A stretch of 64,000 nt of DNA from Chitinophagales bacterium (GTDB lineage Bacteria > Bacteroidota > Bacteroidia > Chitinophagales > Chitinophagaceae), in contig JAFLBJ010000001.1 of assembly GCA_017303415.1 (NCBI GenBank), positions 2,666,001-2,730,000 of the forward strand, written 5' to 3'. Below are positions 27,606 to 36,413 of this stretch, piece by piece. The notes under the pieces were generated by a model, which saw only the letters and a program-made list of their open reading frames with translations, made no database searches and was not told the origin of the DNA. A program made the translations under genes and the position numbers. The stretch's first letter is position 1. Every line of letters begins with the position of its first letter.

Positions 27606-28343
27606 CTACCACTGCATTAATTCACTACTGTTGAATACCCATTCCGGTGTATAAATTTTACCTTTGTCGGACACAGGAATCCATGGACTTTCCATCGTTG
27701 AAAGCGGGTTTTTGACTATATGAATGTCCTGCGCCGGCATATAACTTTGGGCAAGTAAGATCTTTTTTTCTCCCCTGGCATTGACTGCAACATCCATTAC
27801 CAGCATGGCATGGCCAGGAAACCCACCCCGAATAAAGACATCCCCCGGCATGATTTCCAGAACAGATGTTCTCTGTTTCATTTGCTTTGCCAGCGAAGCT
27901 GTACCACACATACCAAATACCCTGTCCAGATAGTGTTGCCAATTTCTTCGATCTGCGCCTTCCTTCCATTTATATTCTCCGCCTTCGTTATCAAAAAAAA
28001 CAATGGAATCATATAAATGATGTTCAAATAAAAATTCGGCCCTTAACCGCATCACGGCATCAGCGCATTGTTGAAGGTCTTTTTTACCAACGGACCAGTT
28101 TAGTACCGCATAGTGCAGGTCCTGCTCAGGTTTTGGAGTTCCGTTATATAAATAGACCGTATTATCCTTTCGAAATGCCTGCCCCCTTAGCCATTGGCCA
28201 AAACTTTGCGAAGGCAGGGTTACCCGATGGAACCCTTCCGGCAATGGGATGGAATCGACATGTGTAAAAGCTGGCTTAATGGGCAACGGATCATTATTAC
28301 AAGAAATGATGAGATAGGTGAAGAAAAACCCAAGACGAAACAT
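27606..28343 (-). CDS. DUF4846 family lipoprotein
   Basis: A 245-residue protein that matches the DUF4846 pattern found in Bacteroidota: VDSIPLPEGFHRVTLPSQSF near the N-terminus, then FGQWLRGQAFRKDNTVYLYN, VMRLRAEFLFEHHLYDSIVF, and a C-terminal PGDVFIRGGFPGHAMLVMDV. The N-terminus MFRLGFFFTYLIISCNND looks like a short lipoprotein signal with cysteine at position 15. The function is not known; a catalytic role is suggested by the conserved GHAMLV histidine but is not shown. Confidence 0.85.
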   Translation of the reverse strand: MFRLGFFFTYLIISCNNDPLPIKPAFTHVDSIPLPEGFHRVTLPSQSFGQWLRGQAFRKDNTVYLYNGTPKPEQDLHYAVLNWSVGKKDLQQCADAVMRLRAEFLFEHHLYDSIVFFDNEGGEYKWKEGADRRNWQHYLDRVFGMCGTASLAKQMKQRTSVLEIMPGDVFIRGGFPGHAMLVMDVAVNARGEKKILLAQSYMPAQDIHIVKNPLSTMESPWIPVSDKGKIYTPEWVFNSSELMQW

Positions 28344-28477
28344 GGTTTACATTTTCCTTTCAGATCCTTGAGGATGGCTTTTCCATATAAGGGAATTCCA
28401 TTATTGAACCATTTAACAATTTTTTCAGGAATACCACTACCTTCTTTTTCCGTAATCTTGTGTATTGAAAGACAGTG

Positions 28478-29656
28478 ATGAGCAAGCCAAAGAAAACCGG
28501 GCGCAGGAAAATGTTGGAGAAGAACCGCGTCAGGTTGATCTCCGGAGGAAGGCCCTATTTCGATACACTGAACAGGTTGATTTCCCAGGCGCAACATACC
28601 CTCTATTTTCAGTTTTATATTTTTTTGGATGATGACACCGGCAACGAAGTGGTGCATGCACTGTGTGCAGCGGCTCAACGAGGGGTGGCCGTTTATTTGC
28701 AATTGGATGGATATGCGTCACAGAGCATGCACCGTAAAACAGTGCAACACCTGCGGGAGCAGGGAGTAAAAATTAAATGGTTTGAACCACTATGGAGAAG
28801 TCGCCGGTTTTATTTTGGCCGTCGGCTGCATCACAAAGTGGCAGTGGCCGATGGCTCCTACGCGCTGGTGGGTGGACTAAATATTTGTGACCGGTATAAT
28901 GACCTGCCCAATGACCCGGCCTGGTTGGATATGGCCATTTATACAGAAGGAGAAGCCGCCCATTCGCTCGAAACAGGCTGTATTGAATTATGGGGCAACA
29001 GAAAAGAAACCACCTCAACCCCCGAACATATCTGGTATTCCTTTGCCGAAAAAATTCCGCCGAATGAACGGGTACCAGCCCGTGTCATCCGAAATGATTG
29101 GGTAAAACGCCGCAAAGAGATCTGGGGCGCTTACCTCTATCAATTCAACCATGTGGAAAGGGATTTGACCATCATGTGCAGTTATTTTTTACCGGGACGT
29201 ATCTTCAGACGCAAACTGGCACAAGCGAGTAAGCGAGGTGTGCGGATCAGGGTAATCCTTGCCGGGGTATCGGATGTGAGGATAGCCAAACATGCCGAAC
29301 GATACCTCTACCGTTGGCTCCTTGGGAATAAAATAGAGGTTTATGAATACCAACGTACCGTGCTCCATGCCAAGGTAGCTGTAGCCGATGGTAAATGGGT
29401 AACCGTGGGCTCTTACAATGTAAATAACATCAGTGCTTATGCCAGTTTGGAAGTAAACATTGAAGTGGAACATGAAACCTTTGCGGAAGAAACCAATAAG
29501 GTACTCGACGAGATCATTTTGAAGGATTGTCAACGGATCACCCTGGAAAACTATGAGGCCCACACGAGCTGGTTGAAAAGGCTATGGCAACGCACCTGTT
29601 ACCGGTTTATCAATAACGTCTTGAATTTGTTTACGTTTTATTTCAGGCAGGAATGA
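28478..29656 (+). CDS. Cardiolipin synthase-like phospholipase D family protein
   Basis: A 392-residue enzyme with two HKD motifs, HHKVAVADGSYALVGG and HAKVAVADGKWVTVGSYN, each HxK(x)4D followed by G, as in phospholipase D and bacterial cardiolipin synthases. Cardiolipin synthase B/C types lack N-terminal membrane helices, as here. The likely reaction is transfer of a phosphatidyl group between phosphatidylglycerol molecules, but nucleases and other PLDs share the fold. The open frame has GTG directly before ATG; the ATG at 28478 is taken. Its stop codon is at the edge of a GTGAGGC heptad array. Confidence 0.9.
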   Translation: MSKPKKTGRRKMLEKNRVRLISGGRPYFDTLNRLISQAQHTLYFQFYIFLDDDTGNEVVHALCAAAQRGVAVYLQLDGYASQSMHRKTVQHLREQGVKIKWFEPLWRSRRFYFGRRLHHKVAVADGSYALVGGLNICDRYNDLPNDPAWLDMAIYTEGEAAHSLETGCIELWGNRKETTSTPEHIWYSFAEKIPPNERVPARVIRNDWVKRRKEIWGAYLYQFNHVERDLTIMCSYFLPGRIFRRKLAQASKRGVRIRVILAGVSDVRIAKHAERYLYRWLLGNKIEVYEYQRTVLHAKVAVADGKWVTVGSYNVNNISAYASLEVNIEVEHETFAEETNKVLDEIILKDCQRITLENYEAHTSWLKRLWQRTCYRFINNVLNLFTFYFRQE

Positions 29657-29659
29657 GGG

Positions 29660-29757
29660 GCGTGAGGCGTGAGGCGTGAGGCGTGAAGCGTGAAGCGTGA
29701 GGCGTGAGACGTGAGGCGTGAGGTGTGAGGCGTGAGACGTGAGACGTGAGACGAGAG
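29660..29757. repeat. Left arm: fourteen GCGTGAG heptads
   Basis: Fourteen uninterrupted 7-base units (GCGTGAG with variants GCGTGAA, ACGTGAG, GTGTGAG, ACGAGAG). It starts 3 bases after the stop of the PLD gene. The complementary array is at 29806-29875 with a 48-base AT-rich loop. Confidence 0.93.
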
Positions 29758-29805
29758 AAGAGTCATGGGAAATAAGTTCTATGTTTTAATTTTCACTATT
29801 CACCA

Positions 29806-29875
29806 CTCACGTCTCACGTCTCACGCCTCACACCTCACGCCTCACGTCTCACGCCTCACGCCCCACGCCTCACGG
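29806..29875. repeat. Right arm: ten CTCACGC heptads
   Basis: Ten uninterrupted 7-base units (CTCACGT, CTCACGC, CTCACAC, CCCACGC). The last units overlap the stop codon (29870-29872) of the convergent YdjM-like gene. The 29791-29805 loop edge also has a TTCACTATTCAC word of the GTGAATA subfamily. Confidence 0.93.
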
Positions 29876-30886
29876 TTGCTTCCCCCCCATCCTCCTCCAC
29901 AACGATTTCACGGTTTCGCGATTCCATCGGGCAAAGCGGCCGCGTTGTACCACAAACTCATTGGCTGAAGGGTGTTGGAGATAGTAATAAAAAACAAAGG
30001 GCGCCTGAGGATCTGACCAACCCGCCATTTGTCCAAACCGCAGATCATTAAAGACCAGTGAATCCGATCTGTTTTCAATGGTGTAATAGCCTTTGGAAAA
30101 ACGGATCAGCCTTTGAAGGTCCTCCTGATCGCTGACCTGCTTTAATAAATGCGCCTGCCTTGGGAAATATTGCAGACTAAGTGTATCTGATTTGTCCAGT
30201 ACAGACCGATACCCCACCTGGTAACCTGAATCATAATCTGCCACTACGTACCACAGCATATTGTTCAGGGCCGTTGGAGTGGTGAAGTAATTATTGGGGA
30301 GGCCTTTTTGTTTTACCAACATGGACCTTACCTCCCGATCGATCTGCATTTTATTGATCCCGCATAGCACCAGATAGAGTGTGCTCAATCCCATTCCAAA
30401 GATCACCCATTTCTTTCTTCGATAATCTTTCCGGGGCAACCACAAGAGCATGATCAGTGCCAAACCCGGCCAAATGGAATAGAGAGGATCAGCCACAAAG
30501 ATCCAGTTGTATGCCACACGATGGTGATGAAAGGGTTCAAACCACCCTACCCCATATACATTCATGCCATCAATCAACAGATGAATCAGGGCCTGGACCA
30601 GAAAAAACAGTGTCCATTTTCCCCAGGTAATGTCATGTGGCCGACGCCATCGCTCGGCCAGGAGACCCAGCACGGGGCTGACCAATAAGGCAAACAGGAT
30701 TGAATGTGTAAAGCCCCGGTGCGCCAGCAGGTTTTCGCTTGTTCCCATCCAAAAAGAAGTAATGAAATCAATATCAGGCACACTTTGGGCAATTGCTCCA
30801 AGCAACATGGCCCGCTTACCGATCTGTTTACCGGCAAATAATTCGCCCATGCAGGCGCCAATGGCAATATGGGTCAGCGAATCCAA
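29870..30886 (-). CDS. YdjM/LexA-binding-type inner-membrane metal-dependent hydrolase family protein
   Basis: A 338-residue membrane protein. N-terminal MDSLTHIAIGACMGELFAGK, LGAIAQSVPDIDFITSFW and LAHRGFTHSILFALLVSP match PF04307-type proteins, with conserved His and Asp residues (DxDF and RGFTHS) that may bind metal. Several membrane helices follow, and the C-terminal ~130 residues form an extra soluble domain. The start is TTG at 30886: the family begins with MDSLTH and no ATG is near. The stop codon lies inside a CTCACGC heptad, so the last residues (RRMGGKQP) may have been changed by the repeat. Confidence 0.85.
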   Translation of the reverse strand: MDSLTHIAIGACMGELFAGKQIGKRAMLLGAIAQSVPDIDFITSFWMGTSENLLAHRGFTHSILFALLVSPVLGLLAERWRRPHDITWGKWTLFFLVQALIHLLIDGMNVYGVGWFEPFHHHRVAYNWIFVADPLYSIWPGLALIMLLWLPRKDYRRKKWVIFGMGLSTLYLVLCGINKMQIDREVRSMLVKQKGLPNNYFTTPTALNNMLWYVVADYDSGYQVGYRSVLDKSDTLSLQYFPRQAHLLKQVSDQEDLQRLIRFSKGYYTIENRSDSLVFNDLRFGQMAGWSDPQAPFVFYYYLQHPSANEFVVQRGRFARWNRETVKSLWRRMGGKQP

Positions 30887-30903
30887 ATCTTATACTTTGT
30901 GGC

Positions 30904-31632
30904 TCATTTCTTTCCTGTCGCCTGCTCCAGCATACCTGAAATCCCATTTATCAGATCGGCATCCGGGCCGGCCGCAGCAATTTTATTACGTATCTCAGCC
31001 TTTTGTTCAGGGGTAAGCATGGCAAATATATCCCATAAGAGTGAGGTAAGCTTGCGATAACCATTTTCAAGGAAGCCGATACATTCCTTGTCCAGATTTC
31101 GTCGAACCCGCTTCGAAGGTTTGTCCTGCACCATGTTGATCAAATAATCCCGGAAAACCAATTTCATTTTCTCCAACCCTGGCGCTAATTTCCCCATAGT
31201 GGAATCCTTCATGGCATTGATTTTTACCATTTGCGGACTGGGCTGGGAAGGCGGAGAAGGGGCTTTAAACTTTTCTATGGTATCTGAAATGATGAGTCCG
31301 GTTGTGGCGTAAAAACGGCGATTTGAAATGGCACTATCATTCATAGCTAATTCTACCCTGCCCCAGTTTCCCAAGGAATACTTGTACTCATATCCCATGT
31401 TCAGAAACACCGGTATCTCTGTTCCATACCAACCTCCCCCTTCGGGTCTTAACTGGTACAAGGAGTCTTTCGTATGCCAGTAGTTAAAGCTACCTGCGAG
31501 GTAGATTTTTTGACTATCCGGAAAGTTGGGGGGCGCGAGTGTACGAACCTTTACCGACCCAACTTGTGAAAAACAAACGAGTGGAAGGGCTGCTATTATT
31601 AGCATCCAGCTCAGACCAATAACCTTTTTCAT
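30904..31632 (-). CDS. Exported protein with CBM48/glycogen-binding-like N-terminal domain
   Basis: A 242-residue protein with signal peptide [23 protein letters not shown]. Residues about 25-110 look like an early-set carbohydrate-binding domain: [40 protein letters not shown] and [10 protein letters not shown], similar in pattern to CBM48/AMPK glycogen-binding domains. The rest is helical and ends with [17 protein letters not shown], a Spy-like LTPEQ stretch. The family as a whole is not recognised. It lies next to the YdjM-like gene on the same strand, 17 bases apart. Confidence 0.72.
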   Translation of the reverse strand: MKKVIGLSWMLIIAALPLVCFSQVGSVKVRTLAPPNFPDSQKIYLAGSFNYWHTKDSLYQLRPEGGGWYGTEIPVFLNMGYEYKYSLGNWGRVELAMNDSAISNRRFYATTGLIISDTIEKFKAPSPPSQPSPQMVKINAMKDSTMGKLAPGLEKMKLVFRDYLINMVQDKPSKRVRRNLDKECIGFLENGYRKLTSLLWDIFAMLTPEQKAEIRNKIAAAGPDADLINGISGMLEQATGKK

Positions 31633-31770
31633 AATGAGGAGATTTGCGTAAAGCTAAAAAGAGCATTCAGGTTACAAACTGACGCCGGTCAATCAGGTGG
31701 GAATTTCAGGGGTAAAACGATAATTTCGCAGGGACCGGCTTTATTTTTTAATAGTATAAACCCATCTGAA

Positions 31771-32268
31771 TTGAAGAAAAGACCAGATTATATTTCCTGG
31801 GATGAATATTTTATGGGCGTTGCGCTTTTATCGGCCCGGCGCAGCAAAGACCCCAGCACACAGGTGGGTGCCTGTATTGTCAACAACCAGAATAAGATAG
31901 TGGGGGCAGGTTATAATGGACTTCCCATAGGCTGTGATGATGATGAATTCCCGTGGCAAAAAGAAGGCGGTTTTCTGGAAACCAAATACCCTTATGTCTG
32001 TCACGCCGAACTCAATGCGATCCTGAACAATATCGGTATCGACCTGCATGGATGCCGGATCTATACGGCACTCTTTCCCTGCAATGAATGTTCAAAGGCC
32101 ATCATTCAGGCTGGTATAAAAGAAGTGATCTATCTCTCCGATAAATACAATGGGAATGATGTATTCAAAGCCTCTCGTCTGATGCTGGAAAAGGCAGGCG
32201 TACAATTTCGAAAGGTAGTGGCAAGGATCGAAAAGCTGGAGTTGTCATTTCGGGAAGAGGATGTTTAA
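31771..32268 (+). CDS. dCMP deaminase (ComEB-like)
   Basis: Zinc enzyme that converts dCMP to dUMP for thymidylate synthesis. The 165-residue product has the deaminase signatures: [10 protein letters not shown] (His zinc ligand and catalytic Glu) and [15 protein letters not shown] (two Cys ligands), preceded by [15 protein letters not shown] and [13 protein letters not shown]. Length is normal. The start codon is TTG at 31771, supported by the match of the N-terminus ([14 protein letters not shown]) to the family. Its stop lies just before the carboxylase promoter. Confidence 0.93.
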   Translation: MKKRPDYISWDEYFMGVALLSARRSKDPSTQVGACIVNNQNKIVGAGYNGLPIGCDDDEFPWQKEGGFLETKYPYVCHAELNAILNNIGIDLHGCRIYTALFPCNECSKAIIQAGIKEVIYLSDKYNGNDVFKASRLMLEKAGVQFRKVVARIEKLELSFREEDV

Positions 32269-32308
32269 GGAAATTGAGAAATGGGGAATTTCCAACAGGC
32301 ACATCGCC

Positions 32309-32316
32309 TATCTTTG
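32309..32316 (+). promoter_or_regulatory. -7 box TATCTTTG for the acyl-CoA carboxylase gene
   Basis: Exact TAnnTTTG, 17 bases before the ATG at 32334. It lies inside the longer open frame that starts at 32274, which favours the later start. Confidence 0.55.
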
Positions 32317-32333
32317 ACGAACAACCCGAATCC

Positions 32334-33959
32334 ATGGATCTTGAATTCAATAAAAACGAAGACCGCTTTCGGCAATCCCTTTCTGACCTGCGTCAGAAAC
32401 TGGGTAAGATCCGTGAGGGCGGCGGGAAAAAAGCCCAGGAAAAACAGCGGGAGAAAAATAAACTGACCCCTCGGGAAAGGATCGATTATTTGATTGATAA
32501 GGATTCTGTCTTTGTCGAGATCGGGGCCTTTGCGGGATATGATATGTACCAGGAGCAAGGGGGCTGTGCTGCCGGAGGTACGGTAGCGGGGATCGGTTAT
32601 GTAAGTGGCCGACAATGTGTGATACTTGCCAATGACCAGACCGTTAAAGCGGGTGCCTGGTTCCCGATCACTGGGAAAAAGAACCTGCGGATGCAGGAGA
32701 TCGCTATGGAGAATCACCTGCCCGTGATCTACCTGGTGGATAGTGCAGGTGTGTTTCTGCCTTTACAGGATGAGATATTCCCCGACAAAGAACATTTTGG
32801 CCGGATCTTTCGCAACAACGCCCGTATGAGTGGCATGGGTATTACCCAGATCGCTGCCGTAATGGGGCCCTGTGTAGCCGGAGGTGCTTACCTCCCGATC
32901 ATGAGTGATGAAACCCTGATGGTGGAAGGCAATGGATCCATCTATCTGGCCGGACCTTATCTGGTAAAGGCTGCCATTGGTGAAGAAGTGGATAATGAGA
33001 CCCTGGGTGGGGCTACCACACATACTGAAATTAGCGGCATCGCGGATTATAAATTCAAAACCGAACAGGAATGCCTCGATCATGTAAAGCGCATGATGGG
33101 TATGTTAGGTTCGTCCCCTAAAGCAGGCTTTGACCGGACCACCCCGGCTCCGCCAAAAAAGAATCCCGAAGAAATCTATGGCCTGTTCCCTACGGAAGGA
33201 AAACCTTACGATGTGGTGGATATCATTGAACGATTGGTGGATGATTCTGCATTCGAACAATTCAAGGAAGACTATGGCAAAACCATTGTATGCGGCTATG
33301 CACGTATTGATGGTTGGGCGGTAGGTATCGTCGCCAATCAACGGAAGATCGTTAAAAGCAGGAAAGGTGAAATGCAGATGGGCGGTGTTATCTACAATGA
33401 CAGTGCCGATAAGGCAGCAAGGTTCATTCTCAATTGCAATCAAAAAAAGATACCCCTTGTCTTTCTCCAGGATGTAACGGGTTTTATGGTGGGTAGCCGC
33501 AGTGAACATGCCGGCATCATAAAGGATGGCGCCAAGATGGTGAATGCCGTGGCCAATTCCGTTGTTCCGAAAATCACCATCATCACCGGACATTCCTATG
33601 GGGCGGGTAACTATGCCATGTGTGGAAAGGCCTACGATCCGCGATTTATCTATGCCTGGCCTTCGGCCAAGATCGCTGTCATGAGTGGGGAATCAGCCGC
33701 TAAAACTTTATTACAGATCGAAGTCGCTGCCAAAAAAGCAAAAGGTGAAACAATCAGTCCGGAAGATGAAAAAAAACTGCTGGACATGATCAAACAACGG
33801 TACGAAAAACAAAGTTCACCCTATTATGCCGCCGCCCGGTTATGGGTTGACGACCTGATCGATCCCGCAGAAACCCGAAAATATATCTCCGAGGGGCTTC
33901 GGGCAGCCGATCACAACCCGGTCATCCCCGACCTGAAAACAGGGGTGTTTCAGGTCTAG
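32334..33959 (+). CDS. Acyl-CoA carboxylase beta subunit, methylcrotonyl-CoA carboxylase type
   Basis: Carboxyltransferase subunit of a biotin-dependent acyl-CoA carboxylase, 541 residues, cytoplasmic. The N-terminal half has LTPRERIDYLIDKDSVFVEI, VDSAGVFLPLQDEIFPDKEH, FGRIFRNNARMSGMGI and GPCVAGGAYLPIMSDETLMV; the C-terminal half has LVFLQDVTGFMVGSRSEHAG-like CoA/biotin sites. The FPDKEHFGRIF...ARMS segment and GGAYLPIMSDE are characteristic of 3-methylcrotonyl-CoA (or geranyl-CoA) carboxylase rather than propionyl-CoA carboxylase, which has GGVYSPAMTDF. Substrate is therefore inferred as 3-methylcrotonyl-CoA from leucine. The biotin-carrying alpha subunit is not in this window. Confidence 0.88.
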   Translation: MDLEFNKNEDRFRQSLSDLRQKLGKIREGGGKKAQEKQREKNKLTPRERIDYLIDKDSVFVEIGAFAGYDMYQEQGGCAAGGTVAGIGYVSGRQCVILANDQTVKAGAWFPITGKKNLRMQEIAMENHLPVIYLVDSAGVFLPLQDEIFPDKEHFGRIFRNNARMSGMGITQIAAVMGPCVAGGAYLPIMSDETLMVEGNGSIYLAGPYLVKAAIGEEVDNETLGGATTHTEISGIADYKFKTEQECLDHVKRMMGMLGSSPKAGFDRTTPAPPKKNPEEIYGLFPTEGKPYDVVDIIERLVDDSAFEQFKEDYGKTIVCGYARIDGWAVGIVANQRKIVKSRKGEMQMGGVIYNDSADKAARFILNCNQKKIPLVFLQDVTGFMVGSRSEHAGIIKDGAKMVNAVANSVVPKITIITGHSYGAGNYAMCGKAYDPRFIYAWPSAKIAVMSGESAAKTLLQIEVAAKKAKGETISPEDEKKLLDMIKQRYEKQSSPYYAAARLWVDDLIDPAETRKYISEGLRAADHNPVIPDLKTGVFQV

Positions 33960-34058
33960 TTTTTCGACATAAAATGTTGATTTTCTGGGTAAATATTGTT
34001 TTTTTTGGATTACTTTTTTTTACCTAATTTCACTCCCTAATTAACTAACTGTTCTATT

Positions 34059-34820
34059 ATGAGAAAATCTACCCTGCTTGGATTTTTATCTTCTTCTCTT
34101 TTATTGACCACCTTACTTACATCCTGTGTTGATGATTCGCACCTTACGGCCGAACCACCAATACCTGATCAGTCTTTTGTTGAAGAGTTTGATACAGCCA
34201 ATTCAGCCTATGCGCGTGGATGGCGCTATATCAACAAGAGTGTGGCATTGGGTCGTCGCAATTGGCAGAATCCCAACGCAGATAATTACATTCCCTTTCA
34301 ACCTTATTCCACCTACGCTGCCGGTAACGGATATCTTTGGGCCGATTACCAATCTACCTCTTCGGCATCCGGTGTGATCAGTAACTGGGCCGTATCTCCC
34401 CAGGTATGGATGAAAAATGGTGATAAGATCATTTTCTATACAAGGACCGAATTGTACAGCTTCAACGGTGACTCTACCGACTTTGTAAACCGTATGCAGG
34501 TACGTATCAACCCCACAGGTTCACTGAACTGCGGAGAAGGTACAGATCCGGGAGATTTCACCACCACACTGGTTGATATCAATCCCTTCTACTATGAGTT
34601 TCTGTTAAATGACTACAACATCGCCAATCCCAATGACCCTGACCGGATCAAAGCGCGTAACGCCTACCCTCACCGGTGGACTCGTTACGAAGCCACCGTA
34701 TTTGGTTTGAGCAAACCTGTTCAAGGCCGCTTTGCCTTCCGCTACTTTGTAGAGGGCGCAGGCAGCAACGGATTTGGTTCCTCAGTCGGTATTGATAGCG
34801 TAGCCTATATCAGCAAATAA
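34059..34820 (+). CDS. Choice-of-anchor J domain lipoprotein (paralogue 1)
   Basis: A 253-residue lipoprotein: signal peptide MRKSTLLGFLSSSLLLTTLLTSC with lipobox LTSC. The body is a jelly-roll beta domain of the choice-of-anchor J type: FDTANSAYARGWRYINKSVA, NWAVSPQVWMKNGDKIIFYT, and FAFRYFVEGAGSNGFGSSVG before IDSVAYI. It shares the order RGWR-IN-S, ISNWAVSP, NGD, MQVRIN, DFTTTLVDINP with its downstream neighbour, so the two arose by duplication. Such proteins are often extracellular binding lipoproteins; the ligand is unknown. Confidence 0.83.
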   Translation: MRKSTLLGFLSSSLLLTTLLTSCVDDSHLTAEPPIPDQSFVEEFDTANSAYARGWRYINKSVALGRRNWQNPNADNYIPFQPYSTYAAGNGYLWADYQSTSSASGVISNWAVSPQVWMKNGDKIIFYTRTELYSFNGDSTDFVNRMQVRINPTGSLNCGEGTDPGDFTTTLVDINPFYYEFLLNDYNIANPNDPDRIKARNAYPHRWTRYEATVFGLSKPVQGRFAFRYFVEGAGSNGFGSSVGIDSVAYISK

Positions 34821-34850
34821 TTCATCCCATCACTTATTACAAAAGCGATC

Positions 34851-35579
34851 ATGAAAAATAAATTCACCCTTGTCTTTTCCCTCAGCATAGTATTCGCCCT
34901 CACCTTTTTACTTTACTCCTGTAAAGAGGAGAAAATAAAAGAAGGCCTCGAACTCGCCACCGATGATTTCTCCTACTCTGAGTCCTTTGACTCGATTGGG
35001 AAAGTGATCAGCAATGGCTGGAGAGCTATTAACCGGAGTGCTCCTGCCGGTGATGAGAACTGGCAGCAGGGTTCCTATATCGCCGATAATATCAAAGGCG
35101 GACCCTTCTTCTCGAATATCGAGGCACACTCTTCTACCGCCAGTGCAAGTGAATATGCACTTTGCCCCTATACAGTAGGAGATGGCCTTTCGTTTATCAA
35201 TTGCTGGCTCATTTCCCCAGCCCTGAATATGCGTAATGGTGACCGCTTCTCTTTCTGGACCAAAACATCCAGCCCGGTAAGCTTCCCCGACCGTATGCAG
35301 GTGTGGATGAATATGACCAACGATGGATTGAATGTAGGTAGCGGCCCCGGCAATACCGGAGATTTTACCAAAATGCTGGTGGATATCAACCCCACACAAA
35401 CGGCTTCCGGGTACCCCACTACATGGACCAAATATGAGTTTACCATCTCTGGTTTACCGGCTAACACCTATAAGAAATTGCGTATCGGTTTCCGTTATTA
35501 TGTGGAAGAAGGCGGCCCCAGTGGCAACAATTCCAATGAGATCGGTATTGACGACTTTGAATTTGTAAGCGTTCAATAA
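34851..35579 (+). CDS. Choice-of-anchor J domain lipoprotein (paralogue 2)
   Basis: A 242-residue lipoprotein with signal MKNKFTLVFSLSIVFALTFLLYSC (lipobox LYSC; written here in parts MKNKFTLVFSLSIV and LLYSC). It carries the same domain as the preceding gene: NGWRAINRSAPAGDENWQQG, INCWLISPALNMRNGDRFSF, DRMQVWMNMT, DFTKMLVDINP and RIGFRYYVEEGGPSGNNSNE then IGIDDFEFV. It starts 30 bases after paralogue 1 and is followed by a strong intrinsic terminator, so the pair is one transcription unit. Confidence 0.83.
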   Translation: MKNKFTLVFSLSIVFALTFLLYSCKEEKIKEGLELATDDFSYSESFDSIGKVISNGWRAINRSAPAGDENWQQGSYIADNIKGGPFFSNIEAHSSTASASEYALCPYTVGDGLSFINCWLISPALNMRNGDRFSFWTKTSSPVSFPDRMQVWMNMTNDGLNVGSGPGNTGDFTKMLVDINPTQTASGYPTTWTKYEFTISGLPANTYKKLRIGFRYYVEEGGPSGNNSNEIGIDDFEFVSVQ

Positions 35580-35603
35580 ATTAATTCCTTCACCGGATAA
35601 AAG

Positions 35604-35640
35604 AATCCAGCCATTAAACAGGCTGGATTTTTTATTTTTA
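35604..35640 (+). terminator. Intrinsic terminator after the choice-of-anchor J pair
   Basis: Stem AATCCAGCC (35604-35612) with GGCTGGATT (35621-35629), 8-base loop, followed by a T-rich tail. It is an ordinary rho-independent terminator with no relation to the heptad repeats. Confidence 0.9.
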
Positions 35641-35646
35641 CCCCGC

Positions 35647-36411
35647 ATGAAAATTAATCACCTGTTATACCTGGTATTTGCCGGGCTGATTGTCACCGGA
35701 TGTAAAGACTCGGATTCAACACCCCAACCCATCCAGGTGGCTGCGGCCGATATCCCTAAGCGATGGGAAATAGTACACAACGCGATTGACAGTATCCGTG
35801 AAGGTGACCTGGTGCTGCGTTGCGGGAATGATATGACCAGTTATATGCTCAAGGACTTTAGCCAGACCGACAAGGTCTTCTCCCATTCCGGGTTGGCCTT
35901 TAAATGGAATGACAGCCTCTATGTTTTTCACAATATGGCGGGCGACCTTAACCCCGATGAAGTGATGCGGAAAGACCGAATCGATTCCTTTCTGACCCCC
36001 GTTTCCAATATGGGGTTTGGGATCTACCGGTATGACCTCGACAGTCAGGAATTAGCGGCCTTAAAACAAAAGGTAATTCAGCATTATGAAAATAAGCTTC
36101 CCTTTGATATGAGTTTTGACCTTTCCACCGATGATAAAATGTACTGTGTGGAGATGATCGCCAAATCAGTGGAGGAAGCATCCCGGGGCAGAATTCAGTT
36201 TACCCGGAGTATTGTCAATGCTGACCTCAAAAGAAAGTACCTGAAAATGGCTCTTCAAAAAAAGGTATTACCCTCCCGGGAAAGTGCTAACCAACGCGAA
36301 TACCTGGCGATCGATAATCTCTATATGACCCCGCATTGCCGGCCTGTTACCAAAACCATTTTTGAAACCAATAACGGTCCTGTCCGTATACCCTCCGGGG
36401 ATAAGGAATAA
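35647..36411 (+). CDS. YiiX/YebB-like NlpC/P60-fold cysteine hydrolase lipoprotein
   Basis: A 254-residue lipoprotein: MKINHLLYLVFAGLIVTGC with lipobox VTGC. The body has the YiiX/YebB (PF05708) arrangement: REGDLVLRCGNDMTSYMLKD, the catalytic-type histidine in KVFSHSGLAF, and the catalytic cysteine in DDKMYCVEMIAKSV, preceded by DMSFDLSTD. It is a permuted NlpC/P60 papain fold, usually an amidase or thioesterase on cell-wall or lipid substrates, which is not known here. rnhA starts 2 bases after its stop, so they are cotranscribed. Confidence 0.86.
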   Translation: MKINHLLYLVFAGLIVTGCKDSDSTPQPIQVAAADIPKRWEIVHNAIDSIREGDLVLRCGNDMTSYMLKDFSQTDKVFSHSGLAFKWNDSLYVFHNMAGDLNPDEVMRKDRIDSFLTPVSNMGFGIYRYDLDSQELAALKQKVIQHYENKLPFDMSFDLSTDDKMYCVEMIAKSVEEASRGRIQFTRSIVNADLKRKYLKMALQKKVLPSRESANQREYLAIDNLYMTPHCRPVTKTIFETNNGPVRIPSGDKE

Positions 36412-36413
36412 AT

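Noticed and set aside
29660-29875. Possible CRISPR array
   Set aside because: Units are 7 bases with no spacers between them, and the two arms are inverted relative to each other. No cas genes are present.
29765-29968. 67-codon frame on the plus strand
   Set aside because: It is the translation of the CTCACGC heptads and the antisense of the YdjM-like gene.
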